Shown: positions 38,300 to 49,565, numbered from the stretch's first letter. The stretch is DNA of 64,000 nt from Aquibacillus sediminis (GCF_005870085.1 NZ_SZNM01000019.1:1-64000); one strand, 5' to 3'. The notes: generated by a model from the letters alone, not told the origin. Translations and numbers: made by a program.

Positions 38300-39142
38300 C
38301 TAAAGTTTATTGGTTAACCGTTGCAGATGAATGGTTAAATATAACGCTTCCGATTCATCGACAGGTCTATTCAATTCTTTTTGCATGACTTTAATCAACT
38401 TCCAAGAGAGATTATAGCACACAGGATAAGTCATTTTCAACATTTCTTTTAAGGTTTGTTCATCTCCAAGCTTTTCACCATAATGCGCTCGTTCTATTGC
38501 TCGATGTAAGTGTTGGATGAACCTATTATAGTTCACACGGTCGTGGTCTAATTGGGTATGGAGGTTTTCTTCCACCACATTTATCAACGTCTTGATTAGC
38601 TTATGATGTTGATTTATATCCGTTACAGACTTATTGGTTACTGCACTATGAATATGTAGTGCAACAAAACTTATTTCGCCTGCTGGAAATTGAACAGCAA
38701 ACTTTTTTTCCACTTTCGCAACTACTTCCCTGGCTATTTGAAATTCCTTTGGATACAATGTTTCAATTTCATATAAGAAAGGGTTTGCAAATTGCAACTG
38801 TTGGTTCGCTCGTTTAACCGCAAAAGTTAAATGGTCTGTTAAGGCAACATGAATATGCTCATTTAAACTTTGTCCCATACTTTCTTCAATATATAGCATT
38901 ATTTCATTCATGAATTCAACAAAATCTTTATCAATCTGTGATAACAAATTTACATATTGTTCTTTCTCTTTTTCATCTTTTAATAAAAATGTTTTGTCTG
39001 CTTTATTAAAAGAAACAAGGTCCCCTTTGGTTCGATTAAAACCAATACCTTTCCCAATAAGAATTACTTCACCATAAATCTCATGTTCTGCAATAATGAC
39101 ATTATTATTCAAAGCCTTCTTTATTATAACTTCTTGTTCCAT
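38300..39142 (-). CDS. glcT: BglG-family transcription antiterminator GlcT
   Basis: Binds the ptsG leader RNA when glucose PTS activity is high. The 280-residue protein has the CAT RNA-binding domain (1-60: IIKKALNNNVII and LIGKGIGFNRTKGD) and two PRDs, with conserved histidines in LTDHLTFAVKR, FVALHIHSA, LHRAIERAHYG and YLTIHLQRL. ATG at 39142 follows GGAGG; a TTG upstream is less likely. It is followed by its presumed target leader and ptsG. Confidence 0.94.
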   Translation of the reverse strand: MEQEVIIKKALNNNVIIAEHEIYGEVILIGKGIGFNRTKGDLVSFNKADKTFLLKDEKEKEQYVNLLSQIDKDFVEFMNEIMLYIEESMGQSLNEHIHVALTDHLTFAVKRANQQLQFANPFLYEIETLYPKEFQIAREVVAKVEKKFAVQFPAGEISFVALHIHSAVTNKSVTDINQHHKLIKTLINVVEENLHTQLDHDRVNYNRFIQHLHRAIERAHYGEKLGDEQTLKEMLKMTYPVCYNLSWKLIKVMQKELNRPVDESEALYLTIHLQRLTNKL

Positions 39143-39284
39143 AAGTTCCTCCAACTGCCCTTTTCAAATTAGCTAGACCTAACCCCTTTGGTATAAACAA
39201 ATGCTAATTGCACATAAACTATACACTTTAAGATAAGACATTTACTTTCATCATATATCTATTAACCATTGTTTTCAAGGAAAG

Positions 39285-39327
39285 AAAAAAGAGCTGACAG
39301 GTGAGATTAAGGTCCCCACGTCAGCCC
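39285..39327 (-). terminator. terminator after spoVT
   Basis: GGGCTGAC and GTCAGCTC pair on the minus strand around a loop with a further GGGA/TCTC contact, followed by TTTTTTC, 17 bp beyond the spoVT stop. Confidence 0.85.
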
Positions 39328-39343
39328 ATTAATATTTACTATT

Positions 39344-39880
39344 TTATTCCATTTGTCTTGCTAAAAAACTTGCTGCTGTTTCTACAGCCTTCTGCTCTAC
39401 ATTTCCGATACTCTTATCTTCTTTAGACAGAATCATGACACAACCAATAGGATCTCCATTTGCAATAATTGGACTAAGTACATAAGATGCAATAGACTCC
39501 TCATTACCTTCAACTAGTTCTACTGTTATCTCTTCCATTTCAGCAATTGCAGAACGATTGTCCATCGCTTTTTCCATTTGTTTACCAATATTTTTGCCTA
39601 AGTAATCTTTTTTAGATTCTCCTGATACCGCAATAAATTCATCACGATCACAAATAAGTACGGGGGAACCTAATGAATCAAATAGTGCATCAGCATATTC
39701 TTTTGCAAAATCACCTAGCTCACTTATTGGTGAATATTTCTTTAAAATAACTTCGCCTTCTCGGTCAACAAATATTTCTAATGGGTCTCCTTCGCGAATG
39801 CGTAACGTTCTTCTTATTTCTTTTGGGATTACTACTCTACCTAAATCATCAATTCGACGTACAATTCCTGTTGCTTTCAT
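39344..39880 (-). CDS. spoVT: stage V sporulation protein T
   Basis: A 178-residue forespore regulator of sigma-G genes. Residues 1-50 form the AbrB-like swapped-hairpin DNA-binding domain (MKATGIVRRIDDLGRVVIPK and TLRIREGDPLEIFVD); residues about 55-178 form a GAF-like domain. A sigma-G-like promoter lies upstream. It is separated from mfd by an 875-bp repeat-bearing gap and from spoVB by the inserted glcT-ptsG. Confidence 0.97.
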   Translation of the reverse strand: MKATGIVRRIDDLGRVVIPKEIRRTLRIREGDPLEIFVDREGEVILKKYSPISELGDFAKEYADALFDSLGSPVLICDRDEFIAVSGESKKDYLGKNIGKQMEKAMDNRSAIAEMEEITVELVEGNEESIASYVLSPIIANGDPIGCVMILSKEDKSIGNVEQKAVETAASFLARQME

Positions 39881-39971
39881 TACTACGTAGCCTCACTTTC
39901 TTTGATGATCTTTCTGGTTGATGGATTTCCACCTTTATTTAGTAAAAGCAGAAATAACCAGTTGTGGCTAT

Positions 39972-40001
39972 TAGTATAAATCACACTGCCAGAACTATAC
40001 A
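39972..40001 (-). promoter_or_regulatory. sigma-G-like promoter of spoVT
   Basis: On the minus strand TGTATA (39996-40001) and TATACTA (39972-39978) are 17 bp apart, each one mismatch from the sigma-G/F consensus TGAATA and CATACTA. In B. subtilis spoVT is transcribed by sigma-G. Confidence 0.5.
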
Positions 40002-40118
40002 TTTTATCAATTATTTTTATTTAATATCCATCGCTAGTCACGCATAAGCACGGTACTTTGAACACATAAACCTTTTCAATTTGCCTTGTAAAATTTAATA
40101 TATTACATCAAATTAATG

Positions 40119-40713
40119 TTATTGCATAAAAGCTATATTATGCGACATAATTTCCAACTTCCTTTAAAGGATGAGTACTAAAAGAGATCGCTGCGGAAAT
40201 ACACTACGCTTTCCGGTGGGGGGCTGGTGAGCCTCCTTGAAAATAAAAACCAATTTTCTGCGTGCGATGTAACGCTGCCGTAGTTTTCCTTGTCCTCGTT
40301 CGTACCTCACTGCGGGGTCTCACCGATGCCATTAGTCCCACAGGAGGCTCCGTGTATTTCCTCCGCTAATTTGTGTGCATTGAATTCAGTTAGCATTTTT
40401 AAATTAATATTTATACGTATCTACACTATCATAAATCAGAAAACTCACAACAGCGAAGGCAAAATACGGAGACTCCTCGAAAATAAAGTGCAACTTTCTT
40501 CGTGCGATGTATTGCTGTCGAAGTGTTCCTTGTCCTATGGGAACAGCACGAGTCCGAAGACCCCGCAGTGCGGTCTTCACGAGGAGGCTGAGGCCGTGCC
40601 CATGGAAAGCGTAGTATTTTGCCGTAGCGGTGATATAACACTTATTTCAATCAGATTAGTACAACTTAAAATTAAGAAGGTTATGTCGCATAATACAGCG
40701 AATGCGCATTAAA
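40119..40713. repeat. composite palindromic repeat, copy 6 (full length)
   Basis: The best-preserved copy. Ends: TATATTATGCGACATAA (left, to 40150) and TTATGTCGCATAATACAG (right, from 40681) are near-perfect inverted repeats, extended outward by TTATTGCAT / ATGCGCATTAA. The A half spans GCTGCGGAAATACACTACG (40190) to GTGTATTTCCTCCGC (40352). The B half spans GCGAAGGCAAAATACGGAG (40454) to GCGTAGTATTTTGCCGTAGCG (40608-40628). Cassette hairpin GAAGACC/GGTCTTC at 40556-40578. It lies between spoVT and mfd and carries no credible gene. Confidence 0.92.
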
Positions 40714-40755
40714 GAATAATAAGGCTTGTGAAAAGAGCGTTTAGCTTAAAGCATA

Positions 40756-43700
40756 TTAATCCCTTTTCATATCTTTTAATGCATCAATAAAATCTTCTAT
40801 AATTTCGTATCTACGCAAATAGGCTTGCTTATCCCATTGGAATACTACTTTTAACTTTGAATTTTCCGTCCCTAATTGAATCATTCTTCCGTATTGGTTG
40901 GCATACTCAAACAGTTTGGCTCCGTCGATGCTTTGACTTGCATTACCTTCCATAAGGAGCTCTGTTTTTCGCTTTTTCTCACTAATCGATTCGATTCTTT
41001 CTTGTTTCGCACGCACTTTTATGCTTGCTACATGAATAAGGTTTGCTACTTCTTCAGGATAGTCACCAAAACGATCGATTAACTCCTCACGTAATTCATA
41101 AATATCTTCTTGAGATGCTATTGCCTGGAAACGTTTATACATATCAATTTTCTGTTTTCCATCTTCAATATATGTGTCTGGAATATAGGCATCAAGATCT
41201 AAATCCAACTCGACTTCAAATGGTTTTGCTTCTTCGACAGTTTTCCCTTCCTTACGTGCTTCAATCGCATCTGTCAACATTTGCGAGTACATATCAAACC
41301 CAACAGAGTCAATAAATCCATGCTGTTGCGCCCCTAATAAATTACCAGCCCCACGGATCGATAAGTCACGCATGGCAATTTTAAATCCAGAACCTAATTC
41401 TGTAAAATCTTTAATAGCTTGTAGTCTCTTTTCCGCTACTTCTGTTAATACTTTATCTTTTTGGTAAGTGAAATACGCATAGGCAACACGGTTCGAACGA
41501 CCAACTCTTCCTCGTAGTTGATACAACTGACTTAATCCCATTCGGTCCGCGTCATAGACAATTAATGTGTTGACGTTTGGAATATCTACTCCTGTTTCAA
41601 TGATCGTTGTGCTGACCAAAACATCAAACTCACCTTCTAAAAAGGAAAACATTACATTTTCAAGTTCCGCTTCATTCATTTGTCCATGTGCGTATGCTAC
41701 CCGTGCATCATCTACAAGGGCATCAATCTCTTGCGCCATTTGTTCAATATTATTCACTCGGTTATATAAGAAAAACACTTGTCCACCACGAGCCATTTCT
41801 CTTTCAATCGATTCTCTTAGAAAAACTGGATTATATTCTAACACATAGGTTTGAATAGGAAATCTATTTTCTGGCGGTGTTTCAATGACCGATAAGTCTC
41901 GTACTCCTAACATCGACATATGCAATGTTCGTGGAATTGGTGTTGCTGTCAATGTAAGTACATCCACATTTGTTTTCAGTTGTTTGATTTTTTCTTTATG
42001 TTTCACACCAAAACGTTGTTCTTCATCGACAATAAGTAAACCAAGATCTTTATACTCTATATCCTTTGATAACAAACGATGTGTACCAATTACTACATCT
42101 ACTAGACCTTTTTTCAGACCTTCCATCGTTTCCTTTTGTTGTTTACGTGTACGAAAACGGCTTAGTAAAGCAATATTTACAGGATAATCCTGAAAGCGCT
42201 CCATAATCGTTTCATAGTGTTGTTGTGCTAAAATGGTCGTCGGGACTAAAATCGCCACTTGCTTTCCATCTGCAATTGCTTTAAAGGCAGCCCGAATGGC
42301 AACTTCTGTTTTTCCATAACCGACATCCCCACATAACAGCCGATCCATTGGACGAATTCGTTCCATATCCTTTTTGATTTCCTCTATACACCTTAACTGA
42401 TCCTCTGTTTCTTGATACGGAAAAGCATCCTCAAATTCACGTTGCATAACCGTGTCCTCAGAAAATGCATAACCTTTTGTTGCTTCCCGTTCTGCATAAA
42501 GTTCTATTAAATCATCAGCTATGTCTTCAACCGTTGACTGAACTTTCCGTTTTACTTTCTTCCACTCACTACCACCAAGTTTATAAAGTTTCGGCTCTTT
42601 TCCCTCTGAGCCCACATACTTTTGTACTAAATCAATTTGGTCAATTGGTACAAATAACTTGTCATCACCAGAATATTTAAGCAGCATAAAATCTTTATGT
42701 ATCCCACTAACTTCAAGCGTTTCAATACCTAAGAAACGGCCAATCCCATGATTGGCATGGACAACATAATCTCCTACTTTTAATTCTTGATAACTTTTAA
42801 TTCTTTCTGCATTGGAAATTTTTTGTTTTCTTTTTGGTCGGGCAGTTTTCTTTTTAAATAATTCACCTTCGGTAACAATGGCCAACTTATGCATCGGAAA
42901 TTCAAAACCGCTACTAATATTGTCAATAATAATGGTCGGTTTTGTTACTGGTAGTTCTATATTAGGATCTTTAGATATAGAAGCTTCCATGTCATAATCT
43001 TCCAAAACAGATTGAACTTTTTCTGCCCTTTTTTGGTTGGGAGCAAGAAGTAACACAGAGAAGTCACTCTTTTCCCATCTCGCTAGTTCATTTTGCAATA
43101 AATTCATTTGCCCATGAAACTGTTGCATAGGACGACAGGACAAATTGACAATATTTTGCGGATTCGTATTTGGAATATGACGTAAAAATACAGATAAATA
43201 TAGCCTTGGTTGCTTCATTTTGGCCCATACATCATGCCAATCATAGGAAATCGACATATCTCTAAGTATTTGATTTGCCACAAGCACACTTTGATACCAT
43301 TCTGCTTCCTCTTCATCTAATCGAGTAGCTGTTTCTTGGATTCTACTCATTTCATCAAGAATAATTAAGCTATCTTTCGGTAAATAATCTAATAAACTAG
43401 CAGGTTCATCATAAAAATAAAAACCATATCGATACATTTCTGCAAAACGTTCTTGATGTTTTAATCGTTCTACATCATGTCCAATAACTTCTAGTAACTC
43501 TTCTTTATCTTCTGACTTTTTTAGTTTTTTTAATGAAGCCGCAAGCTCTTTCTCTATTCTCTGAGAACCTGCCATCATATCTTCTGGAGTTAATAGTAGC
43601 TCCTGTGCAGGAACAACCGTAACTTGCTCAATCTTTTCTAACGACCGTTGGGTTTCTGAATCAAAATAACGAATAGAATCTACTTCTACATCAAAGAGTT

Positions 43701-44283
43701 CCACTCGAATAGGATTCGACTCTGTTAAAGGGTAAATATCCATAATACCACCACGAATACTAAATTCACCTGGTGTTGATACCATTTCAACCCGTTCATA
43801 ACCCATCTCCACTAGAAGTTGAAGGTAATCATCAATAACGATTTCTTGCCCTACTTGAAAAGGAAGTTGATAACGTCCCCAATAGTGACTGGGAGGTAAC
43901 ACTCGTTTTAAAGCCGCTACAGGTGCAATCAATATACCGGATTGGTTATTCATCCAATTTGTAAGTGCATCAATTCGTTGACTTCTTAATTCTGGACTTG
44001 CAAATGCAATTTCTGATGCTATTAATTCGTTAACAGGGTACAAATGAACAGTAGAACTATCTGAAATTTCCACCAAATCTTCATACAGCTGTTGCGCTTG
44101 CATCAATTGATGGGTTACTAAAAGGATTGGTTTGTTCGTAGATTCATTAATAATGGACGTAAGTAACCCTCTAGCAGAGCCTGATAACCCTGCAACCAAT
44201 TGTTCCTCTATACCAGAGGAGACCCCACTAATAACGGAGTGGATATCATCTTGTGATTTTAAATATTCCTTGATCCCTTTCAT
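40756..44283 (-). CDS. mfd: transcription-repair coupling factor Mfd
   Basis: Removes RNA polymerase stalled at DNA lesions and recruits UvrA. The 1175 residues contain the UvrB-like N-terminal part, the RNA polymerase-interacting domain (about 490-560, [20 protein letters not shown]), and RecG-like helicase lobes: Walker [15 protein letters not shown] (about 645), VDEEQRFGV box and [16 protein letters not shown] (motif VI). The TRG motif region follows. AGGGGG precedes the ATG. The usual fin-mfd-spoVT order is kept. Confidence 0.97.
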   Translation of the reverse strand: MKGIKEYLKSQDDIHSVISGVSSGIEEQLVAGLSGSARGLLTSIINESTNKPILLVTHQLMQAQQLYEDLVEISDSSTVHLYPVNELIASEIAFASPELRSQRIDALTNWMNNQSGILIAPVAALKRVLPPSHYWGRYQLPFQVGQEIVIDDYLQLLVEMGYERVEMVSTPGEFSIRGGIMDIYPLTESNPIRVELFDVEVDSIRYFDSETQRSLEKIEQVTVVPAQELLLTPEDMMAGSQRIEKELAASLKKLKKSEDKEELLEVIGHDVERLKHQERFAEMYRYGFYFYDEPASLLDYLPKDSLIILDEMSRIQETATRLDEEEAEWYQSVLVANQILRDMSISYDWHDVWAKMKQPRLYLSVFLRHIPNTNPQNIVNLSCRPMQQFHGQMNLLQNELARWEKSDFSVLLLAPNQKRAEKVQSVLEDYDMEASISKDPNIELPVTKPTIIIDNISSGFEFPMHKLAIVTEGELFKKKTARPKRKQKISNAERIKSYQELKVGDYVVHANHGIGRFLGIETLEVSGIHKDFMLLKYSGDDKLFVPIDQIDLVQKYVGSEGKEPKLYKLGGSEWKKVKRKVQSTVEDIADDLIELYAEREATKGYAFSEDTVMQREFEDAFPYQETEDQLRCIEEIKKDMERIRPMDRLLCGDVGYGKTEVAIRAAFKAIADGKQVAILVPTTILAQQHYETIMERFQDYPVNIALLSRFRTRKQQKETMEGLKKGLVDVVIGTHRLLSKDIEYKDLGLLIVDEEQRFGVKHKEKIKQLKTNVDVLTLTATPIPRTLHMSMLGVRDLSVIETPPENRFPIQTYVLEYNPVFLRESIEREMARGGQVFFLYNRVNNIEQMAQEIDALVDDARVAYAHGQMNEAELENVMFSFLEGEFDVLVSTTIIETGVDIPNVNTLIVYDADRMGLSQLYQLRGRVGRSNRVAYAYFTYQKDKVLTEVAEKRLQAIKDFTELGSGFKIAMRDLSIRGAGNLLGAQQHGFIDSVGFDMYSQMLTDAIEARKEGKTVEEAKPFEVELDLDLDAYIPDTYIEDGKQKIDMYKRFQAIASQEDIYELREELIDRFGDYPEEVANLIHVASIKVRAKQERIESISEKKRKTELLMEGNASQSIDGAKLFEYANQYGRMIQLGTENSKLKVVFQWDKQAYLRRYEIIEDFIDALKDMKRD

Positions 44284-44344
44284 TTATGTCTCCCCCTAAA
44301 ACTTGCCAAAACCCTTTTAAAAGAAGAAAACGTTAGCAATAATA

Positions 44345-44371
44345 CAAAAATGCCTTGGTTTGAACCAAAGC
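44345..44371 (-). terminator. terminator between fin and mfd
   Basis: CTTTGGTT and AACCAAGG form an 8-bp stem (one G-T) with a 2-nt spacer, followed by CATTTTTG on the minus strand, just after fin. Given the tiny loop, it may be partial. Confidence 0.6.
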
Positions 44372-44381
44372 TATTTTGTAC

Positions 44382-44612
44382 CTATTGAATAAAATTATCT
44401 AATTCATGGTAGTGCGGATTTCTTTCCAAAGAATCTTGACAGTCTTCACAAATAATTTTTATTTTTACATCACCATTATCTTGATAGTGGATCATCTGTT
44501 TTCTGTCTTCACTTGTTAGTTGATCCCACCCTAATAATTTGGTATCAACCATTTGTTGATTTAATTCTCCTACAATATTACCACAATGTTTACATGTGTA
44601 TACAACTGACAT
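44382..44612 (-). CDS. fin: anti-sigma-F factor Fin
   Basis: A 76-residue protein with two CxxC knuckles, CKHC (about 7-10) and CEDC (about 55-58), which likely bind zinc. In B. subtilis Fin (YabK) turns off sigma-F so that sigma-G can take over in the forespore. GAGGAGG precedes the ATG. It sits between pth and mfd as expected. Confidence 0.93.
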   Translation of the reverse strand: MSVVYTCKHCGNIVGELNQQMVDTKLLGWDQLTSEDRKQMIHYQDNGDVKIKIICEDCQDSLERNPHYHELDNFIQ

Positions 44613-44682
44613 GTAATACCTCCTCGGGCAAACATAATTTCATCTCTAGTTTGTCCGAAAAGATATATTTTATACTACCCAA

Positions 44683-45243
44683 CTATTGATTGTAATCGTT
44701 CATTACCTCTTGAAAAGGTTTGTCTAACCATGACTCACACGCATCTGCAGCTTTTTCAATACTTTCTGAAACCAATTGCTGTTCTTCTTTTGCAAACTTA
44801 CCTAACACGTAATCCGGAACTGGAATTGGTGTTTGTGGACGGCCAATCCCAATTCGAAGGCGATTAAACTCCTTTGTACCTAAATGATGGATCATTGACT
44901 TTATACCATTATGTCCACCATGGCCACCTTTTTGACGAAGGCGTATTTTTCCCGGTGGTAAATCTAAGTCATCATAAATAACAACGATATCACTGTCATC
45001 CATTTGGTAAAAGTCCTTTAATGGTCCAAGTGATTCGCCAGATAAATTCATGTACGTTTGCGGTTTTAATAAAATCACTTTCTCATGATTATACGTTTCT
45101 AAAGCATATTTTCCCGAAAACTTTTTATTAGAAAGCTTCCAATTATTCCTCTTCAAAAGCTCATCAATAACCATAAAACCTACGTTGTGTCTTGTTTGTT
45201 CAAACCTTCTTCCAGGATTTCCAAGTCCAACAATACACTTCAT
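44683..45243 (-). CDS. pth: peptidyl-tRNA hydrolase
   Basis: Recycles peptidyl-tRNA released from ribosomes. The 186 residues show the family signature [20 protein letters not shown] with the catalytic His, then [19 protein letters not shown] and [14 protein letters not shown] at 45243 agrees with other Pth N-termini but is 14 nt from GGAAG; a GTG three codons upstream is open. It is the spoVC locus of B. subtilis. The upstream gap carries repeat copy 7. Confidence 0.95.
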   Translation of the reverse strand: MKCIVGLGNPGRRFEQTRHNVGFMVIDELLKRNNWKLSNKKFSGKYALETYNHEKVILLKPQTYMNLSGESLGPLKDFYQMDDSDIVVIYDDLDLPPGKIRLRQKGGHGGHNGIKSMIHHLGTKEFNRLRIGIGRPQTPIPVPDYVLGKFAKEEQQLVSESIEKAADACESWLDKPFQEVMNDYNQ

Positions 45244-45417
45244 TATGTTCACGACTTCCTTTTACTATAATATGTTTAAATACCTTCACTTATTGTACTC
45301 AATTTAATTTAAAAAATAAAGCAGAGGACATGTAACTGAATGATACGAATTTTTCATTATGTCACGAAATTATGTGAAATAAACGAGTTCCAACCAAAGC
45401 TCACTTAATTAAAGATT

Positions 45418-46120
45418 GTTGCTGCACAAAAACTGTAATATGTGCAATAACTCAATCTCCCTATATATTGTGAGTGCTAATAAACCGCTACGGAAATACA
45501 GTACGCTTTCCTGTGGGGGCTGGTGAGCCTCCTTGAAAATAAAGAACATTTTTCTGCGTGCGATGTAACGCTGCCGTAGCCTTCCTTGCCCTCGTTCGCA
45601 CCTCACTGTGGGGTCTCACCGATGATAAATTAAGGACCACAGGCTAAAACCGCCCTTGTCGGACAACGCCTGCATGACCCTTGTCAGGCCTCGGGAGCTC
45701 CGTGTAGTTCCTCCGCTTATTCCAGTAATTTGAAGTTTTATAGTGCATTGCTTAAAACAAATCATATAATATGCTTTTTTATGTTAATTGGAATGTTTTA
45801 ACACAATCTTGCAGTTCGTTATTTTTGAATTTATAATCTCATCTATTACTAATCAGAAAACTTATACCAGCGAAGGCAGAATACGGAGACTCCTCGAAAA
45901 TAAAGTTCAATTTTCTTCGTTCGATGCACCGCTGCCGTAGCGTTCCTTGTCCTGCAGGAACAGCTCGAGTCCGAAGACCCCGCAGTGTGGTCTTCACTAG
46001 GAGGCTGAGGCCGTGCCCGCGGAAAGCGGAGTATTCTGTCGCAGCGATATCATAGCACTCTTTTCAATCAGTGTAAACGTAACTAAGTTAAACAAAATAA
46101 TACAGCTAATACGCACTAAA
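45418..46120. repeat. composite palindromic repeat, copy 7 (long A half)
   Basis: Left end TGCTGCACAAAAACTGTAAT and right end AATAATACAGCTAATACGCA are degenerate inverted repeats. The A half (about 45484-45720) contains the ACAGGCTAAAACCGCC...ACAACGCCTGCATGACC...GGCCTCGGGAG insert also found in copy 10. The B half (about 45877-46050) holds the GAAGACC/GGTCTTC cassette at 45973-45995. It occupies the pth-ctc gap; short ORFs inside run through the palindromes and are not genes. Confidence 0.88.
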
Positions 46121-46152
46121 GTGCAACAAAATTTTTGAAAAGATTCAAATGC

Positions 46153-46180
46153 AAAAAGACGCAACCGATATGGTTACGTC
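46153..46180 (-). terminator. terminator after ctc
   Basis: GACGTAACC and GGTTGCGTC pair with one mismatch around ATATC on the minus strand, followed by TTTTTGC, 7 bp beyond the ctc stop. Confidence 0.85.
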
Positions 46181-46186
46181 CTATTA

Positions 46187-46831
46187 TTATGCATCGTCTG
46201 ACTCCGCCTCTTCTGCATTCTCTTCTGTCTGTTCTGCGTCCCCAGCTTCTTCTGCCTCATCTTCAGATGGTGCAGCATCAGGTGCAGAAATCGTAACAAT
46301 TGTTGTATCTTCTTCTTCCATTATTTCATAATGACGACCTTCTTTTAAATCAGAAACAGTGAGGGTATCCCCAATTCCTAATTCAGAGATATTAATCGAT
46401 ATCTCTTCTGGTATGTCAGCAGGTTTTGCACGTACTGCTAAATTATACAATGGTTGTTGTAATACACCACCATCTTTAGACCCTTGAGCTTCACCCTCTA
46501 AACGGATTGGAACCTCAACATCCATTTCTTGAGACATATTTACCACAAAGAAATCAGCATGTATTAACTCATCCTTAATTGGATCAGTTTGATAGTCATG
46601 TAGCATGACATCAACGGCTGAATCACCTTCTACATTTAGAGAAATTATTGAGTTACGGCCTTCATCCCTCAATGTTTTAAGTAATTCCATACTGTCAACT
46701 GATACAGTCTTTGATTCATTATCCTTCCCATAAACAACTGCGGGAATTTGACCAGCTTGTCTCACTTGTTTTGTATAGGATTTCGTTAAGTCCTGTCGTT
46801 GATTTGCTTTCAGTTTTACGGCCAAGTTCAT
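46187..46831 (-). CDS. ctc: ribosomal protein bL25, long Ctc/TL5 form
   Basis: Binds 5S rRNA in the large subunit. The 214 residues comprise the L25 beta-barrel (1-95, RQAGQIPAVVYGKD), the TL5 C-terminal domain (about 100-185, DVEVPIRLEGEAQGSKDGGVL and PADIPEEISINIS) and a very acidic tail of about 30 residues rich in Glu, Asp and Ala. ATG at 46831 lies very close to GGAGG (3 nt), so initiation may be weak. In B. subtilis ctc is a sigma-B general stress gene; no convincing sigma-B promoter was found in the 70-bp gap. Confidence 0.94.
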   Translation of the reverse strand: MNLAVKLKANQRQDLTKSYTKQVRQAGQIPAVVYGKDNESKTVSVDSMELLKTLRDEGRNSIISLNVEGDSAVDVMLHDYQTDPIKDELIHADFFVVNMSQEMDVEVPIRLEGEAQGSKDGGVLQQPLYNLAVRAKPADIPEEISINISELGIGDTLTVSDLKEGRHYEIMEEEDTTIVTISAPDAAPSEDEAEEAGDAEQTEENAEEAESDDA

Positions 46832-46903
46832 CACCCTCCATGAAAATTAAAAAAACAATTTTATTGTTCTATCATTTCCAATACTTGGCGCTTCTAAACA
46901 TTT

Positions 46904-47857
46904 TTAGTCAAACAGTACACTTACAGACTCTAACTCATGCACTCTAATAATCGCCTCGCTAATAAGCGGTGCAACCGACAGTTGAGTTACTTTTTCGATT
47001 TGTTTTTCTTCTTTAAGAAAAATCGTATTGGTAACAACTAATTCTTTAATTTTTGAGTTATGAATTCGATCAATGGCAGGTCCAGATAAAACAGGGTGTG
47101 TACAACATGCATACACCTCTTTGGCACCACTTTCGATTAAAGCATTAGCACCTAATGTAATAGTCCCAGCTGTATCGATAATATCATCAATTAAAATAGC
47201 TGTTTTCCCTTCAATATTTCCAACAATATTCATTACTTCTGCAACATTCGGACGTGGTCTACGTTTGTCTATAATTGCAATTGGTGCTTTCAAACGATCT
47301 GCTAACTGTCTTGCTCTAGTCACTCCACCATGGTCAGGAGAAACGACAACAATGTCTTCTAACCCTTGTTGCTGCCAATAATCACCTAAAATAGGGACGC
47401 CAACTAATTGGTCAACAGGGATATCAAAGAAACCTTGAATTTGTGGCGCATGTAAATCAAGTGTAATCACACGAGAGGCACCTGCAGTTTGAAATAAATC
47501 CGCAACTAACTTTGATGTAATTGGTTCACGTGAACGTGCTTTACGATCTTGTCTAGCATAACCATAATACGGAATAACAACATTAATGGTTGCCGCAGAT
47601 GCTCGTTTAAGAGCATCAATCATAATTAGTAATTCCATAATGTGTTGGTTCACTGGTTCGGAAGTGGATTGAACAACGTAAACATCACAGCCCCGTACAC
47701 TCTCTTCAATATTAATCTGAATTTCTCCATCACTAAACGTCGTAACCGAACTTTTTCCTAGTTCCGTTCCAATATGTGCTGCAATCTCTTCCGCTAAACG
47801 TTGATTAGAATTTAAAGTAAATACCTTTAGGGATGAATCGTTATAACCAGTCGACAT
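46904..47857 (-). CDS. prs: ribose-phosphate pyrophosphokinase
   Basis: Makes PRPP for nucleotide, His and Trp synthesis. The 317 residues carry [15 protein letters not shown], the ATP loop [15 protein letters not shown], the metal/ribose site [12 protein letters not shown], the flexible loop [19 protein letters not shown] and the PRPP-binding [10 protein letters not shown]. Start at MSTGYNDS after GGAGGG; five extra upstream codons are open but unsupported. It lies 15 bp after glmU. Confidence 0.97.
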   Translation of the reverse strand: MSTGYNDSSLKVFTLNSNQRLAEEIAAHIGTELGKSSVTTFSDGEIQINIEESVRGCDVYVVQSTSEPVNQHIMELLIMIDALKRASAATINVVIPYYGYARQDRKARSREPITSKLVADLFQTAGASRVITLDLHAPQIQGFFDIPVDQLVGVPILGDYWQQQGLEDIVVVSPDHGGVTRARQLADRLKAPIAIIDKRRPRPNVAEVMNIVGNIEGKTAILIDDIIDTAGTITLGANALIESGAKEVYACCTHPVLSGPAIDRIHNSKIKELVVTNTIFLKEEKQIEKVTQLSVAPLISEAIIRVHELESVSVLFD

Positions 47858-47872
47858 GTGGTGACCCTCCAA

Positions 47873-49252
47873 TTATTCTTTATTTCCATTTTTGATTTTT
47901 TTGACATAATCTTCTTTATTTGTTTGTCTAGCACGCGCAATAGATAGAGCTTCTTCAGGAACTTCTTTATTAATAGTTGATCCGGCTGCTACGTAAGCAC
48001 CTTTTCCAATGGTGACAGGCGCAATTAAATTGGAATTACACCCAACAAAGGCATCATCTTCAATTTTTGTTAAGTATTTATTTTCACCATCATAGTTAAC
48101 CGTTATTGTCCCACAACCAATGTTAACTCGTTTTCCTACTTCAGCGTCACCAATATAACTTAAATGAGATACTTTACTATTTTGATCAAGTGTTGATTTT
48201 TTAATTTCAACAAAGTTACCTATTTTCACTTCATCTGCAATCTTAGCCTCAGGACGAATATGAGCGAATGGTCCAATTTGTACGCGATCACCGATGTCGC
48301 TATTTTTGGCCACGCTTTGGCGGATAACTGTTTCAGATCCAATAACACAGTCGCTAATTTCAGTATAAGGACCAATTACAGCGTCACTTCCAATACTTGT
48401 TTCACCTTTTAAGACACAACCCGGCTCGATGACAACATCTGAAGCGATCTGTACATTCGGAGCAATGTATGTATGGTCTGGGTCAATGATCGTTACTCCA
48501 TTTCTCATATGTTGCTCATTTATTCTCTTTTTCATTAACTTTTCTGCTTGTGCAAGTGCTACACGATCATTCACACCAATTGTTTCATCCATATTCATTA
48601 TTTGGAAAGCACCAATTTTTTCATTGTCTTGTTTCAAAATTTCGATGACATCTGGCAGATAGTATTCACCTTGAGCGTTGTTATTAGACACTTGTTGCAG
48701 TGCTTCAAACAAGGCTTTATTATCAAAACAATACGTACCAGTATTGATCTCATCAATCGTTAACTCTTGCTCATTTGCATCCTTATGTTCTACAATTCTC
48801 TCTACCGTATTAATATTATTACGCACTACTCTACCATAGCCAGTTGGATCTGGTGCCTTCGCAGTCAGTACAGTAGCCTTCGCCTTTTCATTATCATGAT
48901 GATCAAGTAATGCTTCTAACGTTTCTGCTGTTAATAATGGAGTATCTCCACAAACAACAATGGTAGTACCCTCTTGATCTTTCAATAATTCTTCAGCTTG
49001 TAAAACCGCATGCCCTGTTCCTAATTGTTCTTTTTGAAGTACAAAATGAGATTCCTCTCCTAATACATCCTGTACTTTATCCGCTCCATAACCGACAACC
49101 GTTATAACTTTTTCTAACGCTAGGCTATTTAATTGATCCACCACATGTTGTACCATCGGCTTTCCCATTACTGGGTGTAAAACCTTATATAGCTTAGATT
49201 TCATTCTCGTACCTTGCCCTGCAGCAAGTACTACCGCATACCTATTGGTCAT
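47873..49252 (-). CDS. glmU: bifunctional GlmU (UDP-GlcNAc synthesis)
   Basis: Acetylates glucosamine-1-phosphate and uridylates the product to UDP-GlcNAc for the cell wall. The 459 residues contain the N-terminal uridylyltransferase ([19 protein letters not shown]) and, from about 250, the left-handed beta-helix acetyltransferase with hexapeptide repeats and catalytic-site stretch [25 protein letters not shown] precedes the ATG. Operon glmU-prs is conserved in bacilli. Confidence 0.97.
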   Translation of the reverse strand: MTNRYAVVLAAGQGTRMKSKLYKVLHPVMGKPMVQHVVDQLNSLALEKVITVVGYGADKVQDVLGEESHFVLQKEQLGTGHAVLQAEELLKDQEGTTIVVCGDTPLLTAETLEALLDHHDNEKAKATVLTAKAPDPTGYGRVVRNNINTVERIVEHKDANEQELTIDEINTGTYCFDNKALFEALQQVSNNNAQGEYYLPDVIEILKQDNEKIGAFQIMNMDETIGVNDRVALAQAEKLMKKRINEQHMRNGVTIIDPDHTYIAPNVQIASDVVIEPGCVLKGETSIGSDAVIGPYTEISDCVIGSETVIRQSVAKNSDIGDRVQIGPFAHIRPEAKIADEVKIGNFVEIKKSTLDQNSKVSHLSYIGDAEVGKRVNIGCGTITVNYDGENKYLTKIEDDAFVGCNSNLIAPVTIGKGAYVAAGSTINKEVPEEALSIARARQTNKEDYVKKIKNGNKE

Positions 49253-49290
49253 GAAGAAGCCTCCATTCAGATGTCTATTTTTTCTTTTTA

Positions 49291-49443
49291 GTGTATGTTC
49301 AAAAAGTCCGGTAAAAATACATAATTGGTGTTATCGTTAGTTTGCTTTCCCGTCCGTACGGATTCGCAAGCATATGCTCGAGCCTTCTAGAGCTACAGCA
49401 CTCCGAATTTCTCAGCCTTTTATCTTCCTTTTTGAACACACAC
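49291..49443. repeat. 153-bp element with terminal inverted repeats (MITE-like)
   Basis: Ends GTGTATGTTCAAAAAG (49291-49306) and CTTTTTGAACACACAC (49428-49443) are inverted repeats with one mismatch. The interior has TCCGTACGGA and AGCATATGCT palindromes and no ORF. It occupies the spoVG-glmU gap with the spoVG terminator. No second copy was seen in the window. It could be a MITE or a structured RNA. Confidence 0.6.
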
Positions 49444-49565
49444 TTTTAATATGTATCATGTTTACTTTTCCATTTACGAATATATCTTAAACACCATGGT
49501 ATTTCAACAAAATTTAATTCGCACCTCAATTTATTTTGTAGCTTCATTTTAACACGTTAATAGCA

